Shown: one piece after another, positions 42,622 to 52,076 of the stretch
Position numbering within the stretch: the first letter of the stretch is position 1
Layout: each line of letters opens with the position of its first letter
Assembly (NCBI RefSeq): GCF_005154805.1
Contig: NZ_CP039727.1
Span: 989,501-1,053,500, forward strand
Length of the DNA: 64,000 bases
From: Bacillus sp. S3
GTDB taxonomy: Bacteria; Bacillota; Bacilli; Bacillales; Cytobacillaceae
Reading direction: 5' to 3'
Notes under the pieces: model-generated
What the model saw: the letters and a program-made list of their open reading frames with translations, nothing else
What the model was told of the DNA's origin: nothing
Databases searched by the model: none
Position numbers and translations under genes: made by a program

Positions 42622-43731
42622 ATGAATCAGCAGCCTGGAAAACTTGGTATTCGAGAATATGTGTCCATCGCGATTTTAATGGTTAGTTTGAAAGCAACAG
42701 AAAATGCTCCCACCCTTTTGTTTAATAAGGTGCAAAATGCAGCCTGGATGCTCCCTGTCCTATCGGCAGGAATCTTTTTTATTCCACTTTTTTTATTACT
42801 AAAGACAATGTCGTTATTTCAAGGGAAAAATCTTGTTTTTGTGATTCAAAAATTACTGGGAAAGTATATTGGCTTTTTTATTTGTCTTTTTATTTTTGTC
42901 ATTTCATCGTTAGGTATGTCGTTCGAATCGAGAAGCTATACAGATATCATTAGGGCGTTTTATTTTAGTACTACGCCCACGCCGGTCCTTTATGCCATTT
43001 TTATGGCCGTTTGTGCTTATGGTGCCAAAAAGGGGATTCAGCATGTCGGTTCTGTTGCCTATCTGCTAATTTTTTATGTAATAATCTCTTTCTTTGTTGC
43101 GTTAGGATTAAGCACTCAAGATAGTAATATTCAAGCAATGCTGCCTATTTGGGGAACTGGAAAACTTGAAATAATAACGAAAAGTGCACAAAGCTTAAAC
43201 CTTTGTGCAGAATTTTTTCTGCTTACTATGTTCATTCCGTATATAACGTCAAATAAAGATTTTCGAAAGGGCACTTGGATTGCCTATATTTCCGTCAGTA
43301 TCCAAGTCAGTGCGGCTACACTTTTATTCATTTGCATGTTTGACCAATCTTTAGGTGGTATAGGATATCCGTTTCATACGGCTATTCGTTACATTTCACT
43401 TGGAAGTTATATTCCGAATATTGAAATCATCTTTTTCATTATTTGGATTATATCAGCGTTTATTCGCTTCACTGCCTTTTTGTACATTAATGCTCTGGTG
43501 TTTGGTCATCTTTTTAAAATTAAAGACTTTGAATTCTTGATTCCATCACTTGCAACCATTTATTTATTGATTGGGATTTTACCGGAATCCCCCCCAGAGG
43601 TCATTTTTAACTGGAGGCAAATGGTTCAAACCATAATCGGCCCTTCGTTTGGTGCCATTTCGCTCATTTTATGGCTTGCCGCAGTGGTAAAAGGAGAATT
43701 TAAACATGCAATTAACAAAAACAGTAGGTAA
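42622..43731 (+). CDS. Spore germination receptor subunit B (GerB permease-like)
   Basis: 369 residues with about ten hydrophobic helices, of the APC-like GerB family. Markers are LGIREYVSIAILMVSLKATENAPTLLFNKVQNAAWM at the start and the SYIPNIEIIFFIIWIISAFIRFTAFLYI region. The B subunit binds the germinant. It starts 8 bp after gerA and its end overlaps gerC by 26 bp, showing tight coupling. The nutrient recognised cannot be told from sequence. Confidence 0.92.
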   Translation: MNQQPGKLGIREYVSIAILMVSLKATENAPTLLFNKVQNAAWMLPVLSAGIFFIPLFLLLKTMSLFQGKNLVFVIQKLLGKYIGFFICLFIFVISSLGMSFESRSYTDIIRAFYFSTTPTPVLYAIFMAVCAYGAKKGIQHVGSVAYLLIFYVIISFFVALGLSTQDSNIQAMLPIWGTGKLEIITKSAQSLNLCAEFFLLTMFIPYITSNKDFRKGTWIAYISVSIQVSAATLLFICMFDQSLGGIGYPFHTAIRYISLGSYIPNIEIIFFIIWIISAFIRFTAFLYINALVFGHLFKIKDFEFLIPSLATIYLLIGILPESPPEVIFNWRQMVQTIIGPSFGAISLILWLAAVVKGEFKHAINKNSR

Positions 43732-44944
43732 AATGTTGTTGATTTTCGTCCTTGTTTTTTCTTTAACAGGTTGTTGGGATCGGGAAGAACTCGAAGATAG
43801 ATCCTATGTAATTGGGATCGGACTGGATCATTCCAAACATAAAGGGAAAATCAAAGTCACGATGTTACTTGCAAATCCCGAAGTAGGGAGTTTGCAAGGA
43901 GGCGGCGGTTCAACAGAAAAGCCGAGGGAGATTATCTCATTTGATGCCAATGATTTTATTGCAGCGAAAGTGACAGCTAATGCGATTATCTCTCGAATTA
44001 TTAGTTATGATCTTTTAAGAATTATTGTTGTTTCTGAGGAATTTGCAAAAGATCCGGCATTTTATCATGTCATCAACAGTGCTCCCTTTGATAAAGAAAT
44101 TCGTTCGAATGCCTATTTGGCTGTATCGAAAGAAAGGGCAAGTGAGTATTTTCTGAAAAATCATCCCAAAATGGAAACAAGGCCGCATAAGTATTTTCAA
44201 TACATGATTGATCATGGAATTGAAAATGGACTCATCCCTGATTCTACTCTTTTTCGTTTTTTTAAGACAACGGAAAGAGGAGCAGATCTGTTTTTAGCCA
44301 TGAACACAACAGCCGTGCCGGAAAAGCATCCAAAGTTTAAAGGAGAAGATGAGTATTATGCTGGGCAGGTAAATGCAACTGGAGAATTGGATGATACCCA
44401 ATTTATCGGGTCAGCCGTATTCAAGAATGGTGTGATGATTGGAAAATTGACTGGTCAAGAAACAAGTATCGTCAATGTTCTTGATGATACAACAAACATT
44501 AGTGATTTTTTGCTGGATATACCTAATCCCTTTCCAGGAAAGCAAAAATCATTTGCAGTCAGAATCATGAAAACAGAAAACAATAAGGTAAAAATGAACC
44601 TTAAGGGTCCCAGCCCCAAAATATTTTTCACTCTCCCATTGAAGTTTGAAGTGATGTCAAACCCGTCCATGGTCGATTTTACTAAGAAAAAGAATCGCGA
44701 AATCTTAAAAAAAGCAATAGCACACCATATGAAAACTGAACATGAGAAGGTATTGAAAAAAACTCAGGCAGAATTAAATGGTGCACCATACCCATTGTCC
44801 TTTCATGCCCGGAAATATTTTGGAACCATTCAGGAATTTAAAAAATTCAATTGGCCTAAAACTTATCTTAAGGCAGACATTTACGTCAACACGGAAGTTG
44901 AAATAGTGGATTATGGCAAAAAACCAAAAAAGGCAGGGAAATAG
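43706..44944 (+). CDS. Spore germination receptor subunit C (Ger(x)C lipoprotein)
   Basis: 412 residues. The lipoprotein signal ends LTGC (about residue 22) and the mature start WDREELEDRSYVIGIGLD is the hallmark of Ger(x)C proteins. Later blocks (ISRIISYDLLRIIVVSEEFAK; IEIVDYG-type C-terminal strand) fit the family. The C subunit is anchored by lipid to the outer face of the spore inner membrane. AAGGAGAATTTAAAC precedes ATG at 43706. A possible 23-codon frame follows at once. Confidence 0.93.
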   Translation: MQLTKTVGKMLLIFVLVFSLTGCWDREELEDRSYVIGIGLDHSKHKGKIKVTMLLANPEVGSLQGGGGSTEKPREIISFDANDFIAAKVTANAIISRIISYDLLRIIVVSEEFAKDPAFYHVINSAPFDKEIRSNAYLAVSKERASEYFLKNHPKMETRPHKYFQYMIDHGIENGLIPDSTLFRFFKTTERGADLFLAMNTTAVPEKHPKFKGEDEYYAGQVNATGELDDTQFIGSAVFKNGVMIGKLTGQETSIVNVLDDTTNISDFLLDIPNPFPGKQKSFAVRIMKTENNKVKMNLKGPSPKIFFTLPLKFEVMSNPSMVDFTKKKNREILKKAIAHHMKTEHEKVLKKTQAELNGAPYPLSFHARKYFGTIQEFKKFNWPKTYLKADIYVNTEVEIVDYGKKPKKAGK

Positions 44945-44945
44945 T

Positions 44946-45017
44946 TTGAAAATAGTCTTCATCGTTGTACTGCTTGCCATGCTTGTCCTTCCGTTCTTTT
45001 CTATTTTGAAATCTTGA
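44946..45017 (+). CDS. Possible 23-residue hydrophobic peptide in the ger operon
   Basis: TTG at 44946, 1 bp after the gerC stop, opens a frame encoding MKIVFIVVLLAMLVLPFFSILKS. That is one hydrophobic helix with basic ends. GCAGGGA in the gerC end is a fair ribosome site, and a terminator follows 4 bp later. Many ger operons carry a small membrane D subunit, usually 50-75 residues with two helices; this is shorter. It may be real or chance. Confidence 0.35.
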   Translation: MKIVFIVVLLAMLVLPFFSILKS

Positions 45018-45019
45018 TT

Positions 45020-45057
45020 GGAAAAAGGCAGATCGATCATAGTCTGCCTTTTTCCTT
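45020..45057 (+). terminator. Terminator of the ger operon
   Basis: GGAAAAAGGCAGA (45020-45032) pairs perfectly with 45043-45055; T-run within and after the right arm. It also serves the convergent gene. Confidence 0.85.
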
Positions 45058-45062
45058 GATTC

Positions 45063-45965
45063 TTATGGGGAAGGAGTGGGCGCTTGGCCTTTCTTCACGA
45101 TTTTCAATTCTCGTTTTTCACTTAAAAAAGTTGCGCCGAGGACAAGGACGCCACCAATCATTTGAATAAATGTCATGCTCTCGCTTAAGAAAATCGCTGC
45201 GATGATGACGGCTGAAATCGGATCAATATAACTAAGAACCGCAATGGTTTGCCCGGGCAGATTTTGAATCGAAGTAAAATATAGAAAGTAGGCGAAACCC
45301 GTATGTACAATTCCAAGTATTAAAATAAAGATAATAGAAGTCGAGTCAAGACCAGTAAAATTTAGCTGCCCTTGCCATCCTACATAGGGAAACAGGACCA
45401 ATGCAGCTGCCATTAATTGCACCAGGGTGATTTCAAACCCCGATAAATTTTTGATAAATTTGTTCATTAACACGACACTTGCATAGAAGGCTGCAGCAAG
45501 AAGTCCATAGAAAATTCCTAATTTATTGTCCGCTGCACCGCTTGAACTGCCGGCTCCTGGATTCACAATTAATAAAAGTCCAGCCATCGCCATAATGATA
45601 CAAATAACCTTCGCAGTCGTCAGCTTTTCCTTCAGAACCCATGGTGCTAACATCATCACAAAGATTGGTGCAAAGTAGTAACTAATTGTGGCATTGGAAA
45701 TGGTCGTATAGCGGTAGGACTCAAAGAGAAAAATCCAATTAAGTCCGATCGCCGCCCCGGAGAGGAGAAGCAGAATGGCATTCTCTTTTAACGCTTGACG
45801 AGATGGCCTATGTTTAACTAGTAAACTGACAAAAAGCAGGAATACACTTCCGATTACCCCCCGTAAAAACGCAATTTCGCTTGAAGACATGTCGAGTTTT
45901 TTTACAAAAATACCGATACTCCCAAACAAGAGCATTGTGATAATGAACTTCATTTTCCCCTTCAA
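45063..45965 (-). CDS. EamA-family (DMT) permease
   Basis: 300 residues with ten helices in two EamA repeats (KFIITMLLFGSIGIFVKKLDMSSSEIAFLRGVIGSVFLL and GIFYGLLAAAFYASVVLMNKFIKNL). The motif ISYYFAPIFVMMLAPWVLKEK lies at the end of repeat 1 and YIDPISAVIIAAIFLSE in repeat 2. Members export amino acids or metabolites; this substrate is unknown. TTG at 45965 follows AAAAGGGGGG; ATG at 45953 is an alternative. Convergent with the ger operon. Confidence 0.88.
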   Translation of the reverse strand: MKGKMKFIITMLLFGSIGIFVKKLDMSSSEIAFLRGVIGSVFLLFVSLLVKHRPSRQALKENAILLLLSGAAIGLNWIFLFESYRYTTISNATISYYFAPIFVMMLAPWVLKEKLTTAKVICIIMAMAGLLLIVNPGAGSSSGAADNKLGIFYGLLAAAFYASVVLMNKFIKNLSGFEITLVQLMAAALVLFPYVGWQGQLNFTGLDSTSIIFILILGIVHTGFAYFLYFTSIQNLPGQTIAVLSYIDPISAVIIAAIFLSESMTFIQMIGGVLVLGATFLSEKRELKIVKKGQAPTPSP

Positions 45966-46105
45966 GTCGATCCCCCCTTTTATTCTAATCCAATCACAAA
46001 ATGTGCGATTTCACAACTGGTTTTTACTATTAAGGAAGTAATAAGGAAAGAATTTATGGTAAAATGAGGGAATAAATAGTCTCAAAGGTAAAAGGGGGAG
46101 TTTGA

Positions 46106-47074
46106 ATGATTGCTGAGCTGGTTGTTGGGGGTCTAATCATCGTTGGGGTAAGTGCAGGTATTTCGGCAATGGTTAAAAATAGACGGCCAAAATTAGCTAA
46201 GGAGAATATCCCGGCACGGTTAGGTGTCCTTGAACAGGCTCCAATCCAGCCTTTGCTTGAAAAATTAAATAGGTCATTAGATGATGGCTATATTCAACAA
46301 GTGAAGAGGCGTTTTCTAGAGGAGCATCCTAAACGGACTGAAGATGAATTTGAGTGGCGGCTGTTTGAGCTAAAGCGCTATTTCCTATTGGCCAATATCT
46401 TAAAGACAACGCCGATGTTTAGTGAAGAGGTGGATGAAATCTGGCATGATATGCTTCTATTTACGCAAAAATATCAAGTGTTTTCAGAAAAATTTTTGGG
46501 TAAAATGCTGCATCATACACCAAACACAAGTCCTAAGCCGGCACCACAGGACCGCGCTTTTTTTGACTGGGTATTTTCTCAGTTGTTTCAAGTGACGCAG
46601 TATAGCTGGAAAACATGGGGAAACTTTTTCAAACATCCTCTTGACTTTCAATTATTAAAAGAGTTTAAACATGATACAGATGAATTTTTAATAGATAAAT
46701 ATTTTATGATTAATGAAGATAACAAGGAAACGATTGAATATTTAGTGGCCAATATGAAACAGCAATTAAATAGTGCAGAAGAAATGTATCAAGAGGACAA
46801 AAAGGGGAAATTTACGAAGCAGCGAAGTTTCGGCGAAATGACCGCACTGTCGGCGGTGATGGTGTATTATTCATATTTTTATTTTGATGAGTATTGGAGC
46901 TACGCGAAAGCATATGCCTTTGCCAATCCCGTTCAATATTCAAGCGGCTGTGCTGCTGCTGTATTTTGTGGCTCGGCTTCTTCCGATCATCATTCTGGTG
47001 ATGGAGGCGGCGGAGATAGTGGCGGCTCCAGCTGCTCAAGTTGCTCCAGCTGCGGCGGCGGTTGTTCCTCTTAA
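46106..47074 (+). CDS. DUF1399-like protein with N-terminal membrane helix and Cys/Gly-rich tail
   Basis: 322 residues. One N-terminal membrane helix (MIAELVVGGLIIVGVSAGIS) is followed by a helical domain with FSEEVDEIWHDMLLFTQKYQVFSEKFLGKMLHHTP near residue 108-142. This matches the EVDxxWHxxxLxTxxYxxFCxxxxGxxxHH pattern of DUF1399 (glycine-rich domain) proteins. The last about 40 residues are Gly/Ser/Cys/His-rich (SSDHHSGDGGGGD, then SCSSCSSCGGGCSS), with at least seven Cys in total, likely to bind metal. Function unknown. GGGGGAG precedes ATG. Confidence 0.7.
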   Translation: MIAELVVGGLIIVGVSAGISAMVKNRRPKLAKENIPARLGVLEQAPIQPLLEKLNRSLDDGYIQQVKRRFLEEHPKRTEDEFEWRLFELKRYFLLANILKTTPMFSEEVDEIWHDMLLFTQKYQVFSEKFLGKMLHHTPNTSPKPAPQDRAFFDWVFSQLFQVTQYSWKTWGNFFKHPLDFQLLKEFKHDTDEFLIDKYFMINEDNKETIEYLVANMKQQLNSAEEMYQEDKKGKFTKQRSFGEMTALSAVMVYYSYFYFDEYWSYAKAYAFANPVQYSSGCAAAVFCGSASSDHHSGDGGGGDSGGSSCSSCSSCGGGCSS

Positions 47075-47130
47075 ACAAGAAAACAAGGTATAATGAATTT
47101 CAATGATTGTTCTATAAAGAAGGTGTCAGG

Positions 47131-47979
47131 ATGGCTCATCCATCAACAAATAACAATAATACTTTTAAAAAATATAGTGCGGACTGTGAAAATTGCTTTG
47201 GATTGTGCTGTGTTGCATTGCCTTATGCAAAATCGGCTGATTTCCCGATTGATAAAGAAGGAGGGACACCTTGTTCGAAATTGCAACATGATTTTCGTTG
47301 CGGGATTCATAACCAGCTCAGAAATAAGGGGTTTCGCGGCTGTTCTGTCTATGAATGCTTTGGGGCGGGGCAAAAGGTGTCTCAAGTTACCTATAACGGG
47401 AATGATTGGCGGAATCACCCCACACACGCAAAGGAAATGTTTGACGTATTTCCGATTATGCAGCAGCTTCATGAAATGCTTTACTACTTAAATGAGGCAA
47501 GTAGCTTAAAAGAAACACAGCCTATTTCCCGAGATTTAGAGACGGCATTGCAAGAAACGGAAAATCTCACACATTTAAGCGCGAACTCAATTTTGGAATT
47601 GGATGTACCTTCACATAGAGTGATGGTTAATGAGTTACTTTTACGCACAAGTGAATTCGTTCGTGCCAAAGTTCCGCCTAGGAAAAATAAAAAGATAGGC
47701 AGGGGAATCGATCTGTTAGGGGCAAAGTTAAAAGGGGCAGATCTTAGGGGAGCTAACCTGAGAGGCGCCCTGCTTATCGCTGCGGATCTGAGAAATGCAG
47801 ACATGAGAGTGGCTGACCTCATCGGTGCCGACTTAAGGGACGCAGATTTGAGCGGGGCTAATCTTACTGGAAGTCTTTTTCTCACTCAAGCACAAATTAA
47901 CTCTGCTAAGGGTGATCAAAATACGAAATTACCAGCTTCATTGCGCATACCGGATCATTGGCATAAGGGATCTGAATAA
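47131..47979 (+). CDS. Cys-cluster protein fused to pentapeptide repeats
   Basis: 282 residues. The N-terminal part has a YkgJ-like Cys pattern (CENCFGLCC at about 19-27, then CSKL, FRCGIH, RGCSVYEC), which in relatives binds zinc or an iron-sulfur cluster. A helical linker follows. From about residue 200 there are pentapeptide repeats (ADLRGANLRGALLIAADLRN, ADLIGADLRDADLSGANLTG) forming a right-handed beta-helix. Fused layout, function unknown. ATG at 47131 follows AGAAGGTG; a frame from 47107 is longer but has no ribosome site. It starts 57 bp after the Cys/Gly-tailed gene and may share its transcript. Confidence 0.75.
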   Translation: MAHPSTNNNNTFKKYSADCENCFGLCCVALPYAKSADFPIDKEGGTPCSKLQHDFRCGIHNQLRNKGFRGCSVYECFGAGQKVSQVTYNGNDWRNHPTHAKEMFDVFPIMQQLHEMLYYLNEASSLKETQPISRDLETALQETENLTHLSANSILELDVPSHRVMVNELLLRTSEFVRAKVPPRKNKKIGRGIDLLGAKLKGADLRGANLRGALLIAADLRNADMRVADLIGADLRDADLSGANLTGSLFLTQAQINSAKGDQNTKLPASLRIPDHWHKGSE

Positions 47980-48102
47980 GGGTCATCCTTACATGTAGGC
48001 TGCTCGGCAGGATCTTATTTTTCAATCAGCTTGTGCGTGAAAAATGAAAAGAATTCCAGCTGTATGGTAAAATGTTTATATACATATTTAGGAGGGAAAG
48101 AG

Positions 48103-48939
48103 ATGCCAACAAGTTTAAAAGACACAACGACGTTACATAATGGTGTGAAAATGCCCTGGTTGGGATTAGGCGTTTTTAAAGTGAAAGAAGGAGAAGAGGT
48201 TGTTGAGTCCGTAAAAGCCGCTGTTCGAAACGGCTACATCAGCATCGACACTGCTGCTATTTATGGCAATGAAGAGGGGGTCGGGCAAGCGATTCGTGAA
48301 TCCGGCGTCGCTCGTGAAGAACTGTTTATTACCTCAAAGGTTTGGAATGCGGATCAAGGCTATGAAACAACATTACAGGCTTTCGAAACGAGTTTGAATA
48401 AGCTTGGCCTTGATTACTTGGATCTTTACTTAATCCACTGGCCGGGTAAAGATAAATATAAAGATACTTGGAAGGCTTTAGAAAAGCTTTATAAAGATGG
48501 GCGTGTACGCGCAATTGGTGTAAGTAACTTCCAAATTCATCATTTAGAAGATTTAATCAGTTCTGCAGAAATTAAGCCGATGGTTAACCAGGTGGAGTAC
48601 CACCCGCATTTAACCCAAAAAGAGCTTCAAGCATTTTGTGTAAAAGAAGGAATTCAACTGGAGGCATGGTCACCATTAAAACAAGGCCAGCTTTTGGAAG
48701 AACCAGTTCTTGTAGATATTGCACATAAATATAATAAATCCGTAGCGCAAGTGATTTTACGCTGGGATCTTCAAAATGGCGTTGTAACCATTCCGAAGTC
48801 GATCAAAGAACATCGAATTATTGAAAATGCTGATGTGTTTAATTTTGAATTAACCGCAGAAGATATGGAAAAAATCAATGCTTTAAATCAGGATAGCCGT
48901 GCTGGCTCCCATCCGGACACTATGACGGCAGGGTTTTAA
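48103..48939 (+). CDS. Aldo/keto reductase
   Basis: 278 residues of the AKR5 type (YvgN/YtbE-like), a cytosolic NADPH-dependent reductase of aldehydes such as methylglyoxal. The catalytic tetrad is visible: Asp49 and Tyr54 in [11 protein letters not shown], Lys79 in FITSKVWN, His112 in LYLIHWPG. The NADPH-binding end reads [23 protein letters not shown] at 48103 follows GGAGGGA; an upstream in-frame ATG at 48031 is not supported. Single gene with a terminator. Confidence 0.93.
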   Translation: MPTSLKDTTTLHNGVKMPWLGLGVFKVKEGEEVVESVKAAVRNGYISIDTAAIYGNEEGVGQAIRESGVAREELFITSKVWNADQGYETTLQAFETSLNKLGLDYLDLYLIHWPGKDKYKDTWKALEKLYKDGRVRAIGVSNFQIHHLEDLISSAEIKPMVNQVEYHPHLTQKELQAFCVKEGIQLEAWSPLKQGQLLEEPVLVDIAHKYNKSVAQVILRWDLQNGVVTIPKSIKEHRIIENADVFNFELTAEDMEKINALNQDSRAGSHPDTMTAGF

Positions 48940-48952
48940 CTAAGAATGCAAA

Positions 48953-48990
48953 GAAGCAGTGGATTTCAAAGGAAATCTCACTGCTTTTGT
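48953..48990 (+). terminator. Terminator of the aldo/keto reductase gene
   Basis: AAAGCAGTG..GATTTC pairs with GAAATC..CACTGCTTTT with a one-base mismatch; T-run follows. Confidence 0.75.
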
Positions 48991-49034
48991 CGTTTTAATA
49001 CATCGTACAGCCTCCAACGAGAGATGGAATAGCA

Positions 49035-49505
49035 TTAAAAAGGATAAACTTGGTAAGTAAGCACACCAACAATGATTCCCGTAATCACTCCGAAGAAAAC
49101 CTCTGCTGGTTGATGACCTAATAGTTCTTTTAGCTTTTCTCTGGATTCTGTCTTCTTTAAATTTGGGTCCTTTAAGGTTTCGATAAGACGGTTAAAATCG
49201 GCTAATAATGTATTTAACACTTCCGCATGGTAGCCTGCATGTCTTCGAACCCCAGTGGCATCATGCATAACAATTAATGATACGATTACGCAAATGGCAA
49301 ATTCATTTGATTGAAGTCCGGATGTTAACCCAATGGCCGTAGTCAACGAAATGATTGTTGCTGTATGAGAACTAGGCATACCACCTGTACTAAACATCAG
49401 ACTCCATTTTAATTCTCCGGCGACAATAAAGTGGATAGGGATTTTTACGAATTGGGCAATCAACATTCCTAAAAGCGCAGCAAGAATGGGATAGGATAAA
49501 AACAT
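49035..49505 (-). CDS. Divergent PAP2-family phosphatase-like membrane protein (YuiD-like)
   Basis: 156 residues with four hydrophobic helices. Residues matching the divergent PAP2 family are STGGMPSSHTATIISLTTAIG (the SGGMPSSH phosphatase core) and MHDATGVRRHAGYHAEVLN (the second His/Arg site). YuiD-type proteins are thought to act on lipid or polyprenyl phosphates. ATG at 49505 follows AGGAGG at 6 bp; an adjacent ATG at 49508 is possible. Single gene. Confidence 0.85.
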   Translation of the reverse strand: MFLSYPILAALLGMLIAQFVKIPIHFIVAGELKWSLMFSTGGMPSSHTATIISLTTAIGLTSGLQSNEFAICVIVSLIVMHDATGVRRHAGYHAEVLNTLLADFNRLIETLKDPNLKKTESREKLKELLGHQPAEVFFGVITGIIVGVLTYQVYPF

Positions 49506-49588
49506 CATGGTCCTCCTCATTAATGTATGTCCTTAGGATATGATAGAAAATCTAAAATAATGTGAATGTGTAGACCATGCTCGATCCA

Positions 49589-50605
49589 TTACGGACGAAA
49601 ATATTGTAAAACGGTTCCTTTCCCATCTGTAACCATAACCTCTGCATATGCACCATTAATAAAGGTAATTTGCGGTGGAACATGGCCGCAATCAATATCA
49701 TAGATAATCGGTATATCGAGTTCATCGGCAAGGTCTTGATATACATCGTTAACTGTATAGTTTTCGACGGGAGTATTCGCTGGACTTCGGCCAAACATTA
49801 GGCCTGAACAACGCTCAAACCAGCCGGCTAATTTCATTTGCACCAATGATCTTCGAAGGTCAGTCGTATTCAATTCACAATTCTCCAAATACCAAATAAC
49901 AGGATCATCGTTAATATGTTTTTTTCTAAAGCTCTGGATATCACCGAATGGTGTACCGATTAAATGTCTAATGATATCGATACAGCCGCCAAGTAAACGG
50001 CCGTGGAATTTCACATTTTGATTTGAAATAGTTTTCCACATAGTCTTTTCAGTTAAATGAAAAACACATGGAGAGGGATTGTCATGCTGCCACTTTTTTT
50101 GATAGTAATCTGAGGACCTCTGAAGTACTGATTCTCCCGTCTTTGTCGATAAAACAGATTTCCACATGGCCGTCGTTGCATCGGAATATTCCCCGCGTAA
50201 ATCAATTAAATTAGTTCCGTGAGCGGTTGCGGTTCCTGTCTTCAATGTTATTGCAAGAAGCAAGCTGCTAGTATCAGAGTATCCTAACACCCATTTATTT
50301 TTAATATTTTCAAAGTCAATATGTTCGAGAATTTCTACTAATAATTCACCACCCCAAGGGGGCATGATGATGTCGATTTCAGGGTCAGCCATCATCTCAT
50401 TAAATTCGGCTGCTCGTATTACCTTAGAAGCGGACTTAGCCTTATTTTGTGTCCAAACAGTATCGCCGCAGGTAATTCGAAAACCATCTTGTTCCAATCG
50501 TCTGCGTGCAAGCTTGACCAATTCATGTAATTCATCTTCTACGCCCGAAGACGGTGCCGTTACACCAATTTGTGCTCCATCTCTTAAATGCGGAAATGTA
50601 ATCAT
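49589..50605 (-). CDS. LD-carboxypeptidase family protein (S66, MccF-like)
   Basis: 338 residues. The S66 fold is shown by GAQIGVTAPSSG at the start, IMPPWGGELLVEIL, and the nucleophile Ser110 in LGYSDTSSLLLAI. Glu/His of the catalytic triad are expected in ENCELNTTDLRRSL and CGHVPPQITFINGAYAEV. In MccF-like members the enzyme cleaves microcin C-type or other peptide-nucleotide bonds; in LdcA it trims peptidoglycan tetrapeptide. The length and C-terminal pattern look more MccF-like. Start ATG at 50605 follows a GGGGGA stretch. Confidence 0.85.
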   Translation of the reverse strand: MITFPHLRDGAQIGVTAPSSGVEDELHELVKLARRRLEQDGFRITCGDTVWTQNKAKSASKVIRAAEFNEMMADPEIDIIMPPWGGELLVEILEHIDFENIKNKWVLGYSDTSSLLLAITLKTGTATAHGTNLIDLRGEYSDATTAMWKSVLSTKTGESVLQRSSDYYQKKWQHDNPSPCVFHLTEKTMWKTISNQNVKFHGRLLGGCIDIIRHLIGTPFGDIQSFRKKHINDDPVIWYLENCELNTTDLRRSLVQMKLAGWFERCSGLMFGRSPANTPVENYTVNDVYQDLADELDIPIIYDIDCGHVPPQITFINGAYAEVMVTDGKGTVLQYFRP

Positions 50606-51079
50606 TGAGAATCCCCCTCACTTTTAGATGATTTTACCAAAATCATGCTAAAATGTTAACTTACATTTCTACAATACTATTTAATTCTGCCTGTGATACG
50701 GAAAAAATAACAAATGTGGATACATTAAGGAAGGGTGGAAGAAGGATGGGGACAAAAGGAGAGCTTATTATTATGAGTTATCATTTAAACGAAAGGTAAA
50801 AAGAAGCTTATTTCCAAGTCCCTTTAAATCAAAGGACTGAGTACCGGCTCCGCCTTCGCCAAATACCATGATAGCCACGCATGCTATCCCCGCTACTAAA
50901 TACTATAACTTCATATTATTAATAAAATATGAATTAGATATTACTCTTTCGTTAATTATTAGAAATAATGTCCCAATATAAATAATATAAAAATCATAGA
51001 CCCTGAAAACAATCCACGGATGAATACGGTATAATGGTGATAATCATTTATGATAAAACCAAAATAGGTGTGAGGAAGC
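50606..51079. other. Intergenic region before the GntR gene
   Basis: A 474-bp stretch without a convincing gene. A TATAAT at 51030-51035 is a possible -10 for gntR, with no good -35. GC-richer bases at 50840-50905 may be a relic, but no frame or repeat is clear. Confidence 0.5.
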
Positions 51080-51820
51080 ATGAATTTCAATCATGAGGAT
51101 TTGAATAAATCAAAAAAGCCATTATACATAATGGTCTACGATAAGCTATATAAACTAATTATGGAGGGGACCTTTCCTCCTGACAGCAGGCTGCCGACGG
51201 AACCTGAACTTGCTAAAAGATTGGGTGTAAGCAGAATGACGTTGAGACAGGCTTTGGCTCTTTTGCAAGATGATGGCTTGGTCAGGAATGTCCATGGGAA
51301 AGGGAACTTTATTACGAAATCCCATCAAAACCATCGAACAGTTGGCCTCGAGAAAGTGGGGAATCCGCTTTACAAATGTCATTCAGAAATAATCGATGAA
51401 GTGGAACTGAATTTCAGAATTGATTTAGTCAGCGACTATGCAGAGGAAGTATTACAGAAAAAGATGGCTGCCGTAGTTGCTTTCGAACGCTGGTATAAAA
51501 GTGGGGAAAAAGTAGTAGCCTATAGCCTTACAATGATGGCAGTCGAAACCGTGACTGAACTAAATTTGGATCTGCAGAATGACATGCAATTATTAGCGAT
51601 GCTTGAAGAGAAGGTATATGAACTTGCCAATTCTTCAACTATTGAAATCAAACGATCCGTTGCCGTGAATAAAATGTTACAAAAATATCAACTCTTTAAA
51701 GGTGAGGAATGTGATTTAATCCTCGAAAGTGTTTATATAAGTGACCAATATCCGGTTGTCTATAATAAATACTATATTCCAAAAGAGTTCAGTCAAATCA
51801 GAATTAATGCAGCAAAATAG
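51080..51820 (+). CDS. GntR-family regulator with UTRA domain (HutC subfamily)
   Basis: 246 residues. The N-terminal winged helix reads YDKLYKLIMEGTFPPDSRLPTEPELAKRLGVSRMTLRQALALLQDDGLVRNVHGKGNF (in part). The C-terminal UTRA sensor domain begins near residue 85 (YKCHSEIIDEVELNF) and ends VYISDQYPVVYNKYYIP. HutC-type GntR proteins usually respond to a sugar, amino acid or nucleoside and repress a neighbour. A purine nucleoside phosphorylase and an MFS transporter follow on the same strand, so a nucleoside effector is plausible. Confidence 0.9.
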   Translation: MNFNHEDLNKSKKPLYIMVYDKLYKLIMEGTFPPDSRLPTEPELAKRLGVSRMTLRQALALLQDDGLVRNVHGKGNFITKSHQNHRTVGLEKVGNPLYKCHSEIIDEVELNFRIDLVSDYAEEVLQKKMAAVVAFERWYKSGEKVVAYSLTMMAVETVTELNLDLQNDMQLLAMLEEKVYELANSSTIEIKRSVAVNKMLQKYQLFKGEECDLILESVYISDQYPVVYNKYYIPKEFSQIRINAAK

Positions 51821-51839
51821 GAATTTTTCCAAATAGCCA

Positions 51840-51877
51840 AACAGTATATTTCTTTCTGAAATATACTGTTTTTTTGT
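51840..51877 (+). terminator. Terminator after gntR
   Basis: AACAGTATATTTC (51840-51852) pairs perfectly with 51858-51870 and is followed by seven T residues within TTTTTTTG. Confidence 0.9.
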
Positions 51878-51944
51878 GTGTAAATACGGAAAACCTAACA
51901 ATAAAATAGTTATTGCTAACAGAACAATTGTATGCTATTCTTTG

Positions 51945-51993
51945 GTTGTGTAATTTATATACAACTTTTTATACAACTATACAACGTTGTTTA
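51945..51993. promoter_or_regulatory. Candidate GntR operator cluster before deoD
   Basis: Three ATACAAC direct repeats (51959-51965, 51971-51977, 51979-51985), one continuing into the palindrome ACAACGTTGT, and an opposite GTTGTGTA at 51945-51952. Together they give several overlapping inverted half-sites between gntR and deoD. Confidence 0.5.
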
Positions 51994-52076
51994 AAAAGGG
52001 GAATCCTTGTAGTAATTGGAAGCGGAAACAAGAGTTAATGTAGTTTATTTCATTTAATCAAAAGGAGAGAACGAAC

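Noticed and set aside
51025..51055. Fur-type box (TGATAATCATTTATG) before gntR
   Set aside because: Only about five of seven positions match in one half-site, and no iron gene is nearby.
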